64,000 nucleotides of DNA from Alphaproteobacteria bacterium (GTDB taxonomy: Bacteria; Pseudomonadota; Alphaproteobacteria; CAAGCB01; CAG-977): contig CAAGEP010000003.1 in the NCBI GenBank assembly GCA_900768875.1, positions 496,001 to 560,000 of the forward strand, given 5' to 3'. The notes below the pieces were generated by a model. The model was given only the letters and a program-made list of their open reading frames with translations, searched no databases and was not told where the DNA came from. Shown here one piece after another: positions 8,561-16,656 of the stretch. The stretch's first letter is position 1. Each line of letters begins with the position of its first letter. Position numbers and translations under genes: made by a program.

Positions 8561-9589
8561 TCAGCGACCGCGGCGCGCCGACAAAGCGGACGCAAGCGCG
8601 GGGTTCAAGGCTTTCGCCGTTTTCTTTTCAAACATGCCCGCCAGCGGCTTTTCGCCCATTTTGGGGCGTTCGCGGTGCATATAGTCGGGACGCGTCGGAA
8701 TCGTGTCCAACGACGGATCGGGTTCCATGCCCGTCAATTCCTTGCGCAGTTTGAAAAAGTCGCGCATATCGCCCATCGCCTGTTTGGCGACATCCATAAA
8801 CTTGCCGCTTTCCAACCGTTTCGGGTCTTTGGTGTAATAGTTGCCGTCCTTTGTCCAGCACGCCAAAGCGACGACTTCTTCCGCCGTCATTTTTTGCTTG
8901 TTATAGAACAGCGTCGGCTTTTTACCCTGTTTCAAATCGTAAATTTCCTTGGTCATCGGTTCGATTTGATAAGCTTCCTCGTACACCGTTTTGGTGCGGA
9001 TTTGGTCGTACCACGATTCGTTTGTGTCCGTCATGACTTCGTGGTTGACTTTGCCGTGCTTGTCGTAAGACGCGCGGAAAGCTTCCTCGATTTCGGGGTA
9101 GCGGTCGGCGAAAATGTTGTACGGCGAACGGTCGCCCTGCAGGGACAATTCCTTGCACGCCGTAATCGCGTAAGTCTGCGCGTCGGCTTCCATCGCGCGG
9201 AAACACATCAGTTCCGAACGCACGTCCATCACGCCGAACGCTTCGTGCGCGCCGCGGACAAACTGCCCCGCATGGCGGCATTCATGGCACAGGGTCCCGA
9301 CCAGTTTCGCATCGGATTCTTTGGGGTTCAAGCGAACCCAATGTCCCGCTTCGTCGCACGCGCCGCAACAACGGACGCCGTCGTCAAAGAAGCTGAACTT
9401 GAATCCGTTGTCAGCCGCAATTTGCAGCGTTTCCAACCCGCACGGGCTTTTCGCCAAACGGTTGACCAGCGCAACCATGCGCGGTTTGTCCGTTTCTTTA
9501 CATTCCGTCATGTCGATATCAACGACGGGCTTTTCCGCAGGGTTATATTTTGAATCGGACAAGGGGAGTTCAAAAGCTTCTTTTAACAT
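8561..9589 (-). CDS. HExxH putative metallopeptidase, single domain
   Basis: A 342-residue paralogue, closest by eye to the second half of the adjacent two-domain protein (shared RMVALVNRLAKSPCGLETLQ-type segment, HECRHAGQ, RAMEADAQTYA and SWYDQIRTKTVYE). HECRH is at residues 102-106 and the presumed third ligand is E134. There is no signal peptide. The C-terminus ends NPALASALSARRGR, a tail shared in form with other family members. AAAGGA precedes the start and a near-consensus sigma-70 promoter lies 33-61 bases upstream. It is cotranscribed with the downstream two-domain gene (12-base gap). Function is inferred only from the motif. Confidence 0.72.
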   Translation of the reverse strand: MLKEAFELPLSDSKYNPAEKPVVDIDMTECKETDKPRMVALVNRLAKSPCGLETLQIAADNGFKFSFFDDGVRCCGACDEAGHWVRLNPKESDAKLVGTLCHECRHAGQFVRGAHEAFGVMDVRSELMCFRAMEADAQTYAITACKELSLQGDRSPYNIFADRYPEIEEAFRASYDKHGKVNHEVMTDTNESWYDQIRTKTVYEEAYQIEPMTKEIYDLKQGKKPTLFYNKQKMTAEEVVALACWTKDGNYYTKDPKRLESGKFMDVAKQAMGDMRDFFKLRKELTGMEPDPSLDTIPTRPDYMHRERPKMGEKPLAGMFEKKTAKALNPALASALSARRGR

Positions 9590-9621
9590 TGCAAGAGTCC
9601 TTTCGGTTATTTCTGAAAAGG

Positions 9622-9650
9622 ATTGTATTTCCGTACACTTTTTTTGTCAA
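9622..9650 (-). promoter_or_regulatory. Sigma-70-type promoter for the HExxH gene at 8561-9589
   Basis: Minus strand: TTGACA (9650-9645), a 17-base spacer, then TACAAT (9627-9622). This near-consensus pair sits 33 bases upstream of the start codon and just downstream of a terminator, so the two-gene operon is an independent transcription unit. Confidence 0.8.
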
Positions 9651-9673
9651 TAAAAAGCCTTTCTTTTTGCAAA

Positions 9674-9705
9674 AAAAAGAGGCCTTGAAACCAAAGCCTC
9701 TTTTT
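9674..9705 (-). terminator. Intrinsic terminator after the HExxH gene at 9735-10772
   Basis: AAAAAGAGGC and GCCTCTTTTT form a 10-bp stem around a short loop, with a T-run on the minus strand. It lies 30 bases after the stop of the upstream minus-strand gene. Confidence 0.85.
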
Positions 9706-9734
9706 AAGGAGAAACAAGCTTTTTACCCTCTGTC

Positions 9735-10772
9735 CTAGCGGCATTTTCCCGCGATTTGGGCGGCGATTTTCGTTTGTCGCAGAGCATCCGCCGCGGATTT
9801 TTCTTTTTTGGACGCCAACGACTTGTTTTTCGCGCCTTTTAAATTTTCGGGATCGCGAACGGGCATGGATTTGTAGCTGGTGTCGGGCTTCATTCCCGTG
9901 CGGACTTCGCGCACCTTGAAAAATCTGTCCGCCGTGTTGACCGATTCCGCGCACAGCGACAGTTTTTCGGGATCTTCCAATACGCCGAGATTATCCGCCC
10001 AATAACATTCCCCCTTGGCGTTCCGACAGATTTGATTGACGATTTCCTTGGATGAAATCGTTCCGCTGTAGGACAAATCCGCTTCCGCCCTGTCTTTCAT
10101 CGCGTCGTTCATAACGTCTTGGATATAGCCTTCTTCATATCCTTCGACGACGATTTCGTCTTGATACCATCCGTTAAATGTTTTCTGCAAAACCTTGTCG
10201 GAAATCGGTGCTTTGGCATCGGGCATGGCGTCAATGAAATTTTCGGCCATAACGGGAGCGTCTTCTTCAAATTTATTCCATGGAGCGGGATTTTTCCCGA
10301 ACACCTTAATCTGGTGGCATGTCGCCGCAGCGGCCGTTTCGGCGTCGGCTTCCAGCGCGCGGTTGTACATCACATCGCATTTCAGATTGTATGTGCCGAA
10401 ATTGCCCTCCGCCCCGTGAATGAACTGTTGCGCGTGACGGGCTTCGTGCGCCAAAGTCGCAATCAGCGTGTTGTCGTTCATTTTAGGGTTCAGCACCAGC
10501 ATTTTCGTTTCGGGATCGCAAAAGCCCAGCGAATCTTTCTGATTTTCAAACGCCAGCGTATAACCTGCGTCCGCCGCATCCTGCAAAACAGCCTTGCCGA
10601 ACGGAGAGCTTTCCGCAATCGTATTGATAAAGCTGATTAAACGGCGTTCCGCATTGTTGCTGACCGCCAAAATCCCCACATCAACCAAAGGCTTCTGATC
10701 GGGATATTGTTTTTGAGGCTTTTTGGATTTGTTTTTTTTGGGAAAAACTGTGCTTAAAATTTGTTCGGTCAT
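9735..10772 (-). CDS. HExxH putative metallopeptidase, divergent single-domain member
   Basis: A 345-residue paralogue with HEARH at 109-113 and the third-ligand candidate E141 in EADAETAAAA. The GWY motif (FNGWYQDEIVVEGYEEGYI) lies about 80 residues further on. The N-terminus is lysine-rich (PKKNKSKKPQKQ) with no signal peptide. The C-terminus is basic (KIAAQIAGKCR). It is monocistronic, with its own promoter and terminator. It is more divergent than its two neighbours but belongs to the same family. Confidence 0.7.
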   Translation of the reverse strand: MTEQILSTVFPKKNKSKKPQKQYPDQKPLVDVGILAVSNNAERRLISFINTIAESSPFGKAVLQDAADAGYTLAFENQKDSLGFCDPETKMLVLNPKMNDNTLIATLAHEARHAQQFIHGAEGNFGTYNLKCDVMYNRALEADAETAAAATCHQIKVFGKNPAPWNKFEEDAPVMAENFIDAMPDAKAPISDKVLQKTFNGWYQDEIVVEGYEEGYIQDVMNDAMKDRAEADLSYSGTISSKEIVNQICRNAKGECYWADNLGVLEDPEKLSLCAESVNTADRFFKVREVRTGMKPDTSYKSMPVRDPENLKGAKNKSLASKKEKSAADALRQTKIAAQIAGKCR

Positions 10773-10805
10773 AGCGGCGCGTCCTAAAAATCGTCCTTTT
10801 GGATT

Positions 10806-10834
10806 TTTTTATCGTTAAAAACATTTCCTGTCAA
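10806..10834 (-). promoter_or_regulatory. Probable promoter for the HExxH gene at 9735-10772
   Basis: Minus strand: TTGACA (10834-10829), 17-base spacer, TAAAAA (10811-10806). Just upstream of the -35 box is TAGACAAAAAAC, an A-tract motif also seen upstream of two other transcription units of this family. The -10 box is weak. Confidence 0.55.
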
Positions 10835-10856
10835 GTTTTTTGTCTAAAAAATTTTA

Positions 10857-10885
10857 TTGCAAAGCACCCCGCAACATTATATATT
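10857..10885 (+). promoter_or_regulatory. Probable promoter for rpsU
   Basis: TTGCAA (10857-10862), 17-base spacer, TATATT (10880-10885). It would give an rpsU leader of about 165 bases. This leader contains a GC-rich inverted repeat near 10930-10950 (CCCTTTCC / GGAAGGG) of unknown role. I see no other gene in the 283 bases between 10773 and 11055. Confidence 0.55.
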
Positions 10886-11055
10886 GAGCTTTAAAGAAAC
10901 ACTTTATTCCGTAAAGGGGGTATGTTTTTCCCTTTCCAAGGGTGGAAGGGATTTTTATTGTTGAGTTTTCGTTCGGGGTTGGTTATTATGCCGCTCAAAC
11001 GATATGTTTTGACGGGGTTTTTCCCCACTCTCTTTATGAAAAGGAATGATATCAA

Positions 11056-11262
11056 ATGGTACAAGTCGTAGTTCGTGACAACAACGTTGATCAGGCTTTG
11101 AAAGCTTTGAAAAAGAAAATGCAGCGCGAAGGCGTTTTTCGTGAAATGAAATTGCGCCGCAACTTTGAAAAGCCGTCCGAAAAGAAAGCCCGCGAAAAGG
11201 CCGAAGCCGTTCGCCGCGCCCGCAAGTTGGAACGCAAACGTTTGGAACGCGACGGATTCTAA
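11056..11262 (+). CDS. rpsU: 30S ribosomal protein S21
   Basis: A 68-residue basic protein beginning [20 protein letters not shown] with the S21 core [22 protein letters not shown]21 sits near the anti-Shine-Dalgarno region of 16S rRNA and assists initiation. The start is preceded by AAGGA. Two hairpin terminators follow. Confidence 0.97.
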   Translation: MVQVVVRDNNVDQALKALKKKMQREGVFREMKLRRNFEKPSEKKAREKAEAVRRARKLERKRLERDGF

Positions 11263-11280
11263 AAAATCCTTTGACAATCA

Positions 11281-11310
11281 AAGCCCCTGACCGTTCGGAA
11301 AGGGGTTTTG
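11281..11310 (+). terminator. Intrinsic terminator of rpsU
   Basis: AAGCCCCT pairs with AGGGGTTT around a 10-base loop and is followed by T-rich sequence. It lies about 20 bases after the rpsU stop. Confidence 0.75.
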
Positions 11311-11324
11311 TTTTGCCTGTAACG

Positions 11325-11360
11325 GAAAAAGCGTCTTGACTGCCGTCAAAACGCTTTTTC
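11325..11360. terminator. Second hairpin terminator downstream of rpsU
   Basis: GAAAAAGCGT and ACGCTTTTTC form a perfect 10-bp stem with a 16-base loop. The A/T-rich arms would let it work in both directions. The 160 bases between it and the flavodoxin stop hold no gene that I can see. Confidence 0.7.
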
Positions 11361-11522
11361 TTTGTGCCGACAGCGGAAAAGGAACAACACCGCACCGGCA
11401 GCGATTGGATATTATAAACAATTCACCGCAAAAATCAATTCAGCCGAACGGCTGTAAAAAAATCGCAAAAGAATCCGACGTTTTCCCCGTATAACACGCA
11501 CTTTTTATCGGTTTGCCGTCTT

Positions 11523-12074
11523 TTATTCGGAAATCCTGTCCAACCAATCGTCCAGACCGTCCGTCTCTTTGCCGTATCCTTGCCAGCCGTCTTGAACAAC
11601 CGTGCATCCCTTGCATTGGTTGGTCATGTCGGCGATTGTGCGCTGTCGTCCGCCGCCGCCGTGCGTGATAAAGGGAACAACCGTTTTACCCGCAAAGTCA
11701 TAGCTTTCCAGAAAACTGCTGACCTGCGGCGTAATTGTTCCCCACCAGTTGGGCGACCCGATAAAAATAACGCCATACTGTTCCATATCGGGAACGCTTG
11801 TCGTCAGTTTGGGGCGAAAGCCGCTCAAAATCTCCCGCTTTGCCTGTTCCGTCATCGTACGGTACTCGGCGGGATATGTTCCCTCCGCCTTGATTTCAAA
11901 TAAATCGCCGCCGACTTTGGCGTGAATGACCTCCGCCACCGCTTTGGTGTTGCCGCTGTATGAATAATAAGCAACCAAAACTTTTCTGCCTGTCACATCA
12001 ACCTCCCCGGCTTGTGCCGTTCCAAATCCCAGAGCCGCCAGCAAAGCCGCCCCGAATATCAATCCTTTTTTCAT
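11523..12074 (-). CDS. Exported flavodoxin-family protein
   Basis: A 183-residue protein with a clear N-terminal signal peptide (MKKGLIFGAALLAALGFGTAQA), then a flavodoxin fold. The FMN phosphate-binding loop reads YYSYSGNTKAVAE (about residues 36-48), and later motifs are FIGSPNWWGTITPQV and HGGGGRQRT. It probably carries FMN and acts as a periplasmic redox or quinone-reductase-like protein, but the partner is unknown. It is monocistronic, behind a MerR-type promoter with a 19-base spacer, suggesting induction by thiol, aldehyde or metal stress. Confidence 0.83.
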   Translation of the reverse strand: MKKGLIFGAALLAALGFGTAQAGEVDVTGRKVLVAYYSYSGNTKAVAEVIHAKVGGDLFEIKAEGTYPAEYRTMTEQAKREILSGFRPKLTTSVPDMEQYGVIFIGSPNWWGTITPQVSSFLESYDFAGKTVVPFITHGGGGRQRTIADMTNQCKGCTVVQDGWQGYGKETDGLDDWLDRISE

Positions 12075-12130
12075 TTTTTGCTCCCTGTAAAATCGCGTCC
12101 GTTCATCCGATTCGCTCCTTGAATGAAAAA

Positions 12131-12161
12131 ATGATAACTGTTAGAGTTCACTCCAAGTCAA
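12131..12161 (-). promoter_or_regulatory. MerR-family-type promoter for the flavodoxin gene
   Basis: Minus strand: TTGACT (12161-12156), a 19-base spacer, then TATCAT (12136-12131). The spacer starts with the dyad TTGGAGT-GA-ACTCTAA. An overlong spacer with a central dyad is the hallmark of MerR-type activators, and the half-sites resemble those of the NmlR/AdhR/SoxR branch. No merR gene is in the window. Confidence 0.75.
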
Positions 12162-12180
12162 TATGTTTTTTTGCTTTGGT

Positions 12181-12209
12181 TTGACAAACGTCCGCCCGTG
12201 CATTATGCT
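12181..12209 (+). promoter_or_regulatory. Sigma-70-type promoter for the ankyrin gene
   Basis: TTGACA (12181-12186), 17-base spacer, TATGCT (12204-12209), 28 bases upstream of the ATG at 12238. The gene has an AGGAGA ribosome-binding site. Confidence 0.75.
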
Positions 12210-12237
12210 TCGCGCGTTTGAACGATAGGAGAACGAC

Positions 12238-12639
12238 ATGCCCGCTTATGAAACGGTATTGAAGAACAAAGACGCTTCGGCGCAGGAATTGGCGCAAGCC
12301 GTCGCGGCGTTAATCGAAGCGGGAACGGACAGCGCCGTTTTGCTGTTTATGGCGGTTGAAGCCGACAACCTGCCCGCTGTCAAACTGTTGATGGAATCGG
12401 GCGCAAATCCGACTTTGGTTGTCGCGAACGAACAAAACGCCGTGTCACTGGCGATTAACGAAGAAAAGTGGGAAATTTTGGATTATCTGATGACCCGCGA
12501 TTTCAACCGCACCATGCTGTTTGAAGGCATTGCCGAACTCAGCCCGTCCATGATTGATTATCTGGAAGGCAAATATATCAAAGTCCCGCACGAATTGAAA
12601 AACGGCGAAGATTTGGATTGGATTAACCAGATCAATTAA
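12238..12639 (+). CDS. Small ankyrin-repeat-like protein
   Basis: A 133-residue protein with no signal peptide. Residues about 35-90 look like two ankyrin repeats (LLFMAVEADNLPAVKLLMESGANPTLV, then NAVSLAINEEKWEILDYLM). Ankyrin repeats mediate protein-protein contacts; no partner is indicated. It is monocistronic with a near-consensus promoter and divergent from the flavodoxin gene. Confidence 0.65.
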   Translation: MPAYETVLKNKDASAQELAQAVAALIEAGTDSAVLLFMAVEADNLPAVKLLMESGANPTLVVANEQNAVSLAINEEKWEILDYLMTRDFNRTMLFEGIAELSPSMIDYLEGKYIKVPHELKNGEDLDWINQIN

Positions 12640-12683
12640 CAGTCCCCCTCAAAACATCCCCTTTTGGACAGAGTTTAATTTTA

Positions 12684-12846
12684 GCGGGAGTGGGATTTAT
12701 TCGGGGCTGTCGCCCCTCACCCCTGCGGGGCCGCCTTCACTGTCGTTCCGGCGTTGCCTGCGCTTCGCTTCGGCCGAACCTGAGAGATTCATTCACCAAA
12801 CTCCTTTACCCAACCAAAAAGCCACCCTAAAGGGTGGCTTTTTGGT

Positions 12847-12866
<20 letters not shown>
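12684..12866. repeat. 15-bp direct repeat of the tRNA-fMet 3' end flanking a GC-rich segment
   Basis: GCGGGAGTGGGATTT occurs at 12684-12698 and again at 12852-12866, where it is the 3' part of the initiator tRNA gene. The 153 bases between the copies hold a GC-rich stretch (about 12700-12780) and the tRNA terminator, with no gene. A duplicated tRNA 3' end is what an excised or decayed integrative element leaves behind, but a local duplication is equally possible. Confidence 0.55.
12809..12850 (-). terminator. Perfect 20-bp hairpin terminator after tRNA-fMet
   Basis: Positions 12809-12828 and 12831-12850 are perfect inverted repeats, with a two-base gap (a four-base loop if the last pair is open) and internal A5/T5 runs. 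The tRNA-proximal arm (minus strand) begins CCCAACC and includes the encoded CCA end of the tRNA. Confidence 0.85.
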
Positions 12867-12924
<58 letters not shown>

Positions 12925-12956
12925 ATAAAAACTATATCGGCTTGCGATATGGACTT

Positions 12957-12985
12957 TATATATGCGGCTGCCGTTTGAAAGTCAA
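12957..12985 (-). promoter_or_regulatory. Promoter of tRNA-fMet
   Basis: Minus strand: TTGACT (12985-12980), 17-base spacer, TATATA (12962-12957), about 33 bases upstream of the tRNA 5' end. The -35 box overlaps the 3' end of the Sel1 gene. Confidence 0.75.
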
Positions 12986-13842
12986 GGACTTTTTTGAAAT
13001 TTTGCCTTTTTTTTGTTTGAACGGATGATTTCCGCATATTCCATGGCCAGCTTTTGCCCTTCTTCCACCTGTTGCGGCGTCATCGTATTCAGCAGGCGTT
13101 CCAAATCGGGCGACACTTCGACCAAATTTTGCACGTTCGGAAACAGTTCCGACAAGCTCAACACCAGCCACGCATACGCTTTGGACGGTTCGGCCATGCT
13201 GTACGCATACAGTTCCGACAATTTCCGGCCTGCATCGACATACCCCGTTTTTGCCGCTTTCGTCAGCCACTCTATCGCCTTTTCATCGCTTTGCGGCACG
13301 CCTTTTCCGTCTTCGTACAACAACCCCAAACGGGTTTGAGCCTGCGGCATTCCCATTTTTGCCGCCGTTTCATAAAGCTCTGCGGCACGGGCAAAATCTT
13401 GCTGAACGCCTTTTCCCGTTTCAGCCAAAATTCCCAATTTGACCATTGCTTCGGCGTTTCCCTGCCGCACTTGAACAGCCAGCCATTCGGCATTTTCTTC
13501 CGCCCGAAGAGTATTGAAATGTTCGTGCCCCGACTTGATATAAATCATTTGCAATTGCGTCATGGCTTCTTGAGATCCGCGCGCCGCCGCCATATCATAC
13601 CATTTTTTTGCCAAAGCCGGATTTTTTGCCACGCCGCGCCTGCCGAACTGGTAAATCTTTCCCAACATCAACTGAGCTTCAACACTGTCGTTTCGGGCGG
13701 CTTGTTCCAACAACGGAAGAATCTCCGACGCGTTTTTGCCCTTCGCCTCCAAAGCGACCGCCTGTTCATAAGCCGTCTTTGCATCCAAAGCATACACGCG
13801 GGCAGACAGCAACAGCAGCACGGCCAGCAACACCGTCCTCAT
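12982..13842 (-). CDS. Exported Sel1-like repeat protein
   Basis: A 286-residue protein with a signal peptide (MRTVLLAVLLLLSARVYA) and several Sel1/TPR-like repeats, for example AQLMLGKIYQFGRRGVAKNP, AMVKLGILAETGKGVQQD and AQTRLGLLYEDGKGVPQSD. Sel1 repeats are protein-interaction scaffolds, often in the envelope. The start overlaps the stop of the pentapeptide-repeat gene by 4 bases, so they are translationally coupled. The specific function is unknown. Confidence 0.8.
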   Translation of the reverse strand: MRTVLLAVLLLLSARVYALDAKTAYEQAVALEAKGKNASEILPLLEQAARNDSVEAQLMLGKIYQFGRRGVAKNPALAKKWYDMAAARGSQEAMTQLQMIYIKSGHEHFNTLRAEENAEWLAVQVRQGNAEAMVKLGILAETGKGVQQDFARAAELYETAAKMGMPQAQTRLGLLYEDGKGVPQSDEKAIEWLTKAAKTGYVDAGRKLSELYAYSMAEPSKAYAWLVLSLSELFPNVQNLVEVSPDLERLLNTMTPQQVEEGQKLAMEYAEIIRSNKKKAKFQKSP

Positions 13843-16121
13843 CGCGCGCTCCTTTTGAATTCGGCGATGTATTCATCCAGCAACGGCGTTGTTTCGACAA
13901 TTTGATTCCACGGCAGAGATCCGTGAACCAACACGCGCACCGTTGCAGGCTTCCACCAATCGGGATATTCGGATTCGGGCAGGCGGTACGGCTGAAAAGA
14001 TGCCATACCGGCAGGCAAGCGGGTGAATTCGTCAATAACGGCTTGGTCGAAGTTATCGTATTCGGCATCCGTTTCGGCGTTTTTCATATTGACGCCGCCC
14101 AAATACGATCCCGCAAAATTTACATTGCGCAAATCGGCGTTTTCCAAATCGGCCAGCCGCAAATCCGTTTGCGACAAATCGATTGGATGTCCCAAATCCC
14201 GACGGATTCTTTTATCCGTCAACGCCTTCAAAGCCAAAGCCACATCGTCCGTCATCGGCTCTATCGGTTTGAACAAATCGGTCTGCGCCGACCAATGCCG
14301 CTGCTGTCTGACATATTCGGCCAAAATGTCCGCCGCGGCATTTTCCAGTTTTTCATCGCGCGCCGCCAAACACCCCAACGTGCAGATTGCCCACAGCCTG
14401 TCGTTCATTTCCGCCGGAGGATTGGCCAGCAAAGTCATCGCCCTTACCGCCATATTTTGGCCGCCGGATTTGCCCAAAAGCACGTCTTCGCACGCCGAAC
14501 GGGAGCATTGGAACGGCTTGTTTTTCCACTTTTGACGATACAGGCGTTCATCGTAAGCCGCCGAATCAAAGTCGGGGAAATTTTTGGGCGGCAAAGTTTT
14601 TTTGTCAATGACGACGCGTCGGATTTCGTTTAAAGGCACGTCGGAAACAGCTGAAATATCCGCCCCGCCGAAATCGGCTTTGTAAAACACCGCATTGCCA
14701 AATATCAGATTGCCTTTGAAAACGGCTTTTCTGAAATCGGCGCGCGTCAAAACGGCATAATCCAAGTACGCATTGTCGAAAACGGCTTTGTAAAAAATCG
14801 ATTGTTCAAAAGACACGCTTTTCATGTAGCAATTCACACAGGTTACCTGCGTAAAATCCGCTTTGTTGGCGACAGCACCGTCCAGCACGACGTTGTCGAA
14901 TACGGCCTGCCGAGCTTGAACATTGTCCATGTTCAGCCGGTAGGCCATGACATCCTGCCACGCGGTGTTGGCAATATTGGCGTCTTTCACGGACGAAAAC
15001 GTTAAAACTGCATCGCGGAACTGCGTATTGCTTAAATCGGCTCCGTCAAAATTCGCCAGCGACGCATCAACGGAATGTAAATGTGAAAAGCGCATTTTCG
15101 CGCCTTTGAAAAAAGATTTTGACAGGTTGACGCCTTTGAACAGAACATCGTCCAATTCCGCCCCGTAAAACAAAGCTTCCGAAAAATCGGAATTCAAAAA
15201 ATAAGCCCCTTTGAAAAAGGAATTTGAAAAATTGTTGCCGGCCATTGTTCCTTGGGCGAACTCGGCCTTTTCAAAGTTGACATGCGACAAATCCAACGCA
15301 TCGCATTTTTCTTTGCCGTAAACGGCTTCTGCGATTTCGACGCTTTTCTGCATATTGATATTTCTGCGGACGTCGTTGTTTGTCGGCGTGTAGTAGGGAG
15401 CCGGCCACGGATGGCATTTGCGCAAATAATCCGACACGGCCTGTTTCGCGGAACAGACCGTCCGGCCGTTGCTCAGATTATCCGTTGACATCAGCCAGTG
15501 CAAAGTCGAAAGAACGTCCGTCATATCGTCTTTACATTCTTTCAATTCGCCAAACGCCCACTCCGTCCATTCGCTTTTATCCTGCGGCCGCTTGTTTTCG
15601 GCAACGACGGGGGGCGTCAAACGGGCGTACGGCGCAAACGGAAGCGGACGGATTTTTGCTTCGGCTTTGACGGCTTTGACGGGGTTTTTCAAGGGATAAA
15701 TTCTGACCTGCACGGGATTGGCTTCAGCCGCAGGTTTTGAAAAAAGTTTCGACTTGCGTTTCGTTTTCAGTGTTTCCGGCGGCAAAATCATCACCTTGGC
15801 GGGACTGAGAACCGCATCGACGGCTTGGTTGTTCGTCCACTTTGCCGGCTTGTCGTACAAAGAAACGCCGACCGTCGCATCCATACCGTGCGGATTGGGC
15901 TTGAGCGCGGAATCCGACGGCAAAGTGTTTGTTACCGCGCTGGTCAAAGTCCCCGAACGCGTCGGTGTTGTTTTGGATTCATGGAGGGAGTCCGTATGCG
16001 CCAAATCGGACACGGGCAAAAAAAACACCACGACGTTTTTCGGCACGGCGGCGGCGATAACGGCAGACGACAGCAACGCCCCGCCGATTGACAGCCCCAG
16101 TTTTTTAAACTTTTTTGACAT
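13839..16121 (-). CDS. Large exported or membrane-anchored pentapeptide-repeat protein
   Basis: A 760-residue protein with an N-terminal hydrophobic segment (residues about 8-36), a low-complexity Pro/Lys-rich linker, and pentapeptide repeats of the A-x-F/L type over about residues 275-500 (for example NFEKAEFAQGTMAGNNFSNS and ANFDGADLSNTQFRDAVL). A second short block lies near residue 665 (LSQTDLRLADLENADLRNVN). Such repeats fold as a right-handed beta-helix. The residues between them and the C-terminal 80 match nothing I recognise. It lies between a rhodanese-like and a Sel1 gene with overlapping ends. Confidence 0.75.
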   Translation of the reverse strand: MSKKFKKLGLSIGGALLSSAVIAAAVPKNVVVFFLPVSDLAHTDSLHESKTTPTRSGTLTSAVTNTLPSDSALKPNPHGMDATVGVSLYDKPAKWTNNQAVDAVLSPAKVMILPPETLKTKRKSKLFSKPAAEANPVQVRIYPLKNPVKAVKAEAKIRPLPFAPYARLTPPVVAENKRPQDKSEWTEWAFGELKECKDDMTDVLSTLHWLMSTDNLSNGRTVCSAKQAVSDYLRKCHPWPAPYYTPTNNDVRRNINMQKSVEIAEAVYGKEKCDALDLSHVNFEKAEFAQGTMAGNNFSNSFFKGAYFLNSDFSEALFYGAELDDVLFKGVNLSKSFFKGAKMRFSHLHSVDASLANFDGADLSNTQFRDAVLTFSSVKDANIANTAWQDVMAYRLNMDNVQARQAVFDNVVLDGAVANKADFTQVTCVNCYMKSVSFEQSIFYKAVFDNAYLDYAVLTRADFRKAVFKGNLIFGNAVFYKADFGGADISAVSDVPLNEIRRVVIDKKTLPPKNFPDFDSAAYDERLYRQKWKNKPFQCSRSACEDVLLGKSGGQNMAVRAMTLLANPPAEMNDRLWAICTLGCLAARDEKLENAAADILAEYVRQQRHWSAQTDLFKPIEPMTDDVALALKALTDKRIRRDLGHPIDLSQTDLRLADLENADLRNVNFAGSYLGGVNMKNAETDAEYDNFDQAVIDEFTRLPAGMASFQPYRLPESEYPDWWKPATVRVLVHGSLPWNQIVETTPLLDEYIAEFKRSAR

Positions 16122-16557
16122 TGCGTTCCACCGTCGGCAGCCCCGCGCGCAACCAGCCGGCCAGCCCTTTGTCCAAAAGAGCGACGTCGGAAAAACCGCT
16201 TTGCTTCAACGCGTCACAAGCGTCATAAACGGCTTTTTCGTCACGCAGCCCGACGATAACAACGGGAGTTTGCTTGAATCCCGCCAGTCTGTCCGCCGTT
16301 TCAGCCAGCCGCAATTTCAATTCGGCGCACGGCATGTTGATTGCGCCGTCGACATGCCCGAACAAACCGTAAAATTCGCTTTTACTGCGAACGTCAATAA
16401 TCAGCAAATCTTTGTTTTTCATATTTTTTTCCAAATCGCGGGGCGAAATGAAGACAGCGTTTTTTCCGCGGATTTTGCGTCGCAAAGCCGGAATCAAATG
16501 CACAACCGCGTGATATGCGAGCACGACGGCAATCAGACCGATGACAAAGTTATTCAT
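16105..16557 (-). CDS. Membrane-anchored rhodanese-like domain protein, catalytic Cys absent
   Basis: A 150-residue protein with one N-terminal membrane helix (residues 3-25) and a rhodanese fold (LLIIDVRSKSEFYGLFGHVDGAINMP, then VVIVGLRDEKAVYDACDALKQSGF). The loop that normally begins with the catalytic Cys reads VGLRDEKA, so sulfurtransferase activity is unlikely. It is probably a binding or sensing module. It is first of a three-gene envelope operon and overlaps the pentapeptide gene by 17 bases. Confidence 0.75.
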   Translation of the reverse strand: MNNFVIGLIAVVLAYHAVVHLIPALRRKIRGKNAVFISPRDLEKNMKNKDLLIIDVRSKSEFYGLFGHVDGAINMPCAELKLRLAETADRLAGFKQTPVVIVGLRDEKAVYDACDALKQSGFSDVALLDKGLAGWLRAGLPTVERNVKKV

Positions 16558-16656
16558 TATAAACGCCCTCTTACAAAAAAAGATTTGGTGCTAGACACTT
16601 GTCTTTGTAGAATATAAGGATATTCTATTGCAAAGATTTTTTAAAGGAGCTTTTTT

